DNA of 5,725 nucleotides. Source: Candidatus Aminicenantes bacterium UBA647. GTDB taxonomy: Bacteria > Acidobacteriota > Aminicenantia > UBA2199. Below, one piece after another: positions 5,535 to 5,725 of the stretch. Each line of letters starts with the position of its first letter. Within the stretch, counting starts at the first letter, position 1. Below the pieces are notes generated by a model, which saw only the letters and a program-made list of their open reading frames with translations, was not told where the DNA came from and ran no database searches. Location of the stretch: the NCBI GenBank assembly GCA_002299555.1, contig DBOL01000072.1, positions 1-5,725 on the forward strand. Direction: 5' to 3'. A program made the translations under genes and the position numbers.

Positions 5535-5725
5535 CAATTGAACAGAGGATTCTTCTTTCCAGATCCGGCCTGTTTTGATGATTCGATCTTTTCCAGCTCC
5601 CTGAAAAGTTCTTTCTCCTTTTTTGAAAGTTTTGTCGGGGTCATTACGTTCGTAACTATCAGAAGATCCCCTTTTCCCCAGCCATTCAAATTTTTAAACC
5701 CTTTGCTCTTGATCTTCATGATCTT
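5534..5725 (-). CDS. dnaJ: Chaperone DnaJ, C-terminal fragment (5' end beyond the right edge)
   Basis: The minus strand is open from the right edge to a TGA at 5536-5534, giving 63 residues of a longer protein. The segment KIKSKGFKNLNGWGKGDLL matches the end of DnaJ's second substrate-binding beta domain (typical form R-L-x-G-K-G-x-P-x-L-x-G-x-G-x-G-D-L). It is followed by TPTKLSKKEKELFREL, the usual linker to the C-terminal dimerisation segment. DnaJ is the Hsp40 co-chaperone that delivers unfolded proteins to DnaK and stimulates its ATPase. The J domain and the zinc-binding repeats lie outside the window. The tail ends GSGKKNPLFN, in place of the common KGFFDK-like ending. The internal Met at 5719 is not a start, since the frame stays open to the edge and homology continues. 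The stop overlaps the rsmE start by one base. Confidence 0.87.
   Translation of the reverse strand, partial: KIMKIKSKGFKNLNGWGKGDLLIVTNVMTPTKLSKKEKELFRELEKIESSKQAGSGKKNPLFN

Noticed and set aside
5534..5719. A stand-alone 61-residue small protein before rsmE
   Set aside because: The frame stays open to the window edge and the sequence matches the DnaJ C-terminus, so the internal Met is not a start.
1..5725. A mobile element, defence system or other new multi-gene system
   Set aside because: No transposase, integrase, terminal repeats, CRISPR repeats or defence-gene motifs are visible. All genes belong to recognised families, four of them housekeeping.

Overview
This 5.7-kb window is a compact bacterial chromosomal segment of mostly housekeeping genes. 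An NAD+-dependent DNA ligase, RsmE and DnaJ make it bacterial. Base composition is moderately AT-rich by eye, with frequent ATA, AGA and AGG codons, TTG starts and good GGAGG-type ribosome sites. I cannot fix the phylum from this. Nothing suggests a phage, plasmid or insertion sequence, and I see no rRNA, tRNA or CRISPR array.

Layout from left to right. (1) Bases 1-161, minus strand: the N-terminal 53 codons of a membrane-anchored or secreted SGNH/GDSL hydrolase, running off the left edge. (2) Bases 162-293: an AT-rich intergenic stretch with a weak promoter candidate for that gene. (3) Bases 294-2324, minus strand: complete ligA, with a -10 box so close to its ATG that the mRNA may be leaderless. 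(4) Bases 2325-2433: a divergent control region with promoters for ligA and pyk and a 10-bp palindrome. (5) Bases 2434-3846, plus strand: complete pyruvate kinase whose cation-site residues suggest the K+-independent type. (6) Bases 3853-4797, minus strand: a soluble Hanks-type Ser/Thr protein kinase with a C-terminal four-cysteine zinc ribbon, convergent with pyk and separated from it by 6 bp. (7) Bases 4836-5534, minus strand: an RsmE-type 16S rRNA methyltransferase with unusual SAM-pocket motifs. (8) Bases 5534-5725, minus strand: the C-terminus of DnaJ, running off the right edge.

The minus-strand genes dnaJ-rsmE-kinase look like one transcription unit. dnaJ and rsmE share a TGATG stop/start overlap, and the kinase follows after 38 nt. 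A heat-shock chaperone gene, a ribosome-modification gene and a regulatory kinase may therefore be co-transcribed, though the kinase also has a plausible promoter of its own. The palindrome core TCAATATTGA occurs both between ligA and pyk (overlapping the pyk -35) and next to the proposed kinase -35. That could mark a shared regulator, but two sites in one window is thin evidence.

I did not find a convincing new multi-gene system. The most interesting points are the zinc-ribbon kinase in a dnaJ-rsmE unit, the divergent RsmE, the inferred K+-independent pyruvate kinase, the possible leaderless ligA, and the paired palindromes.
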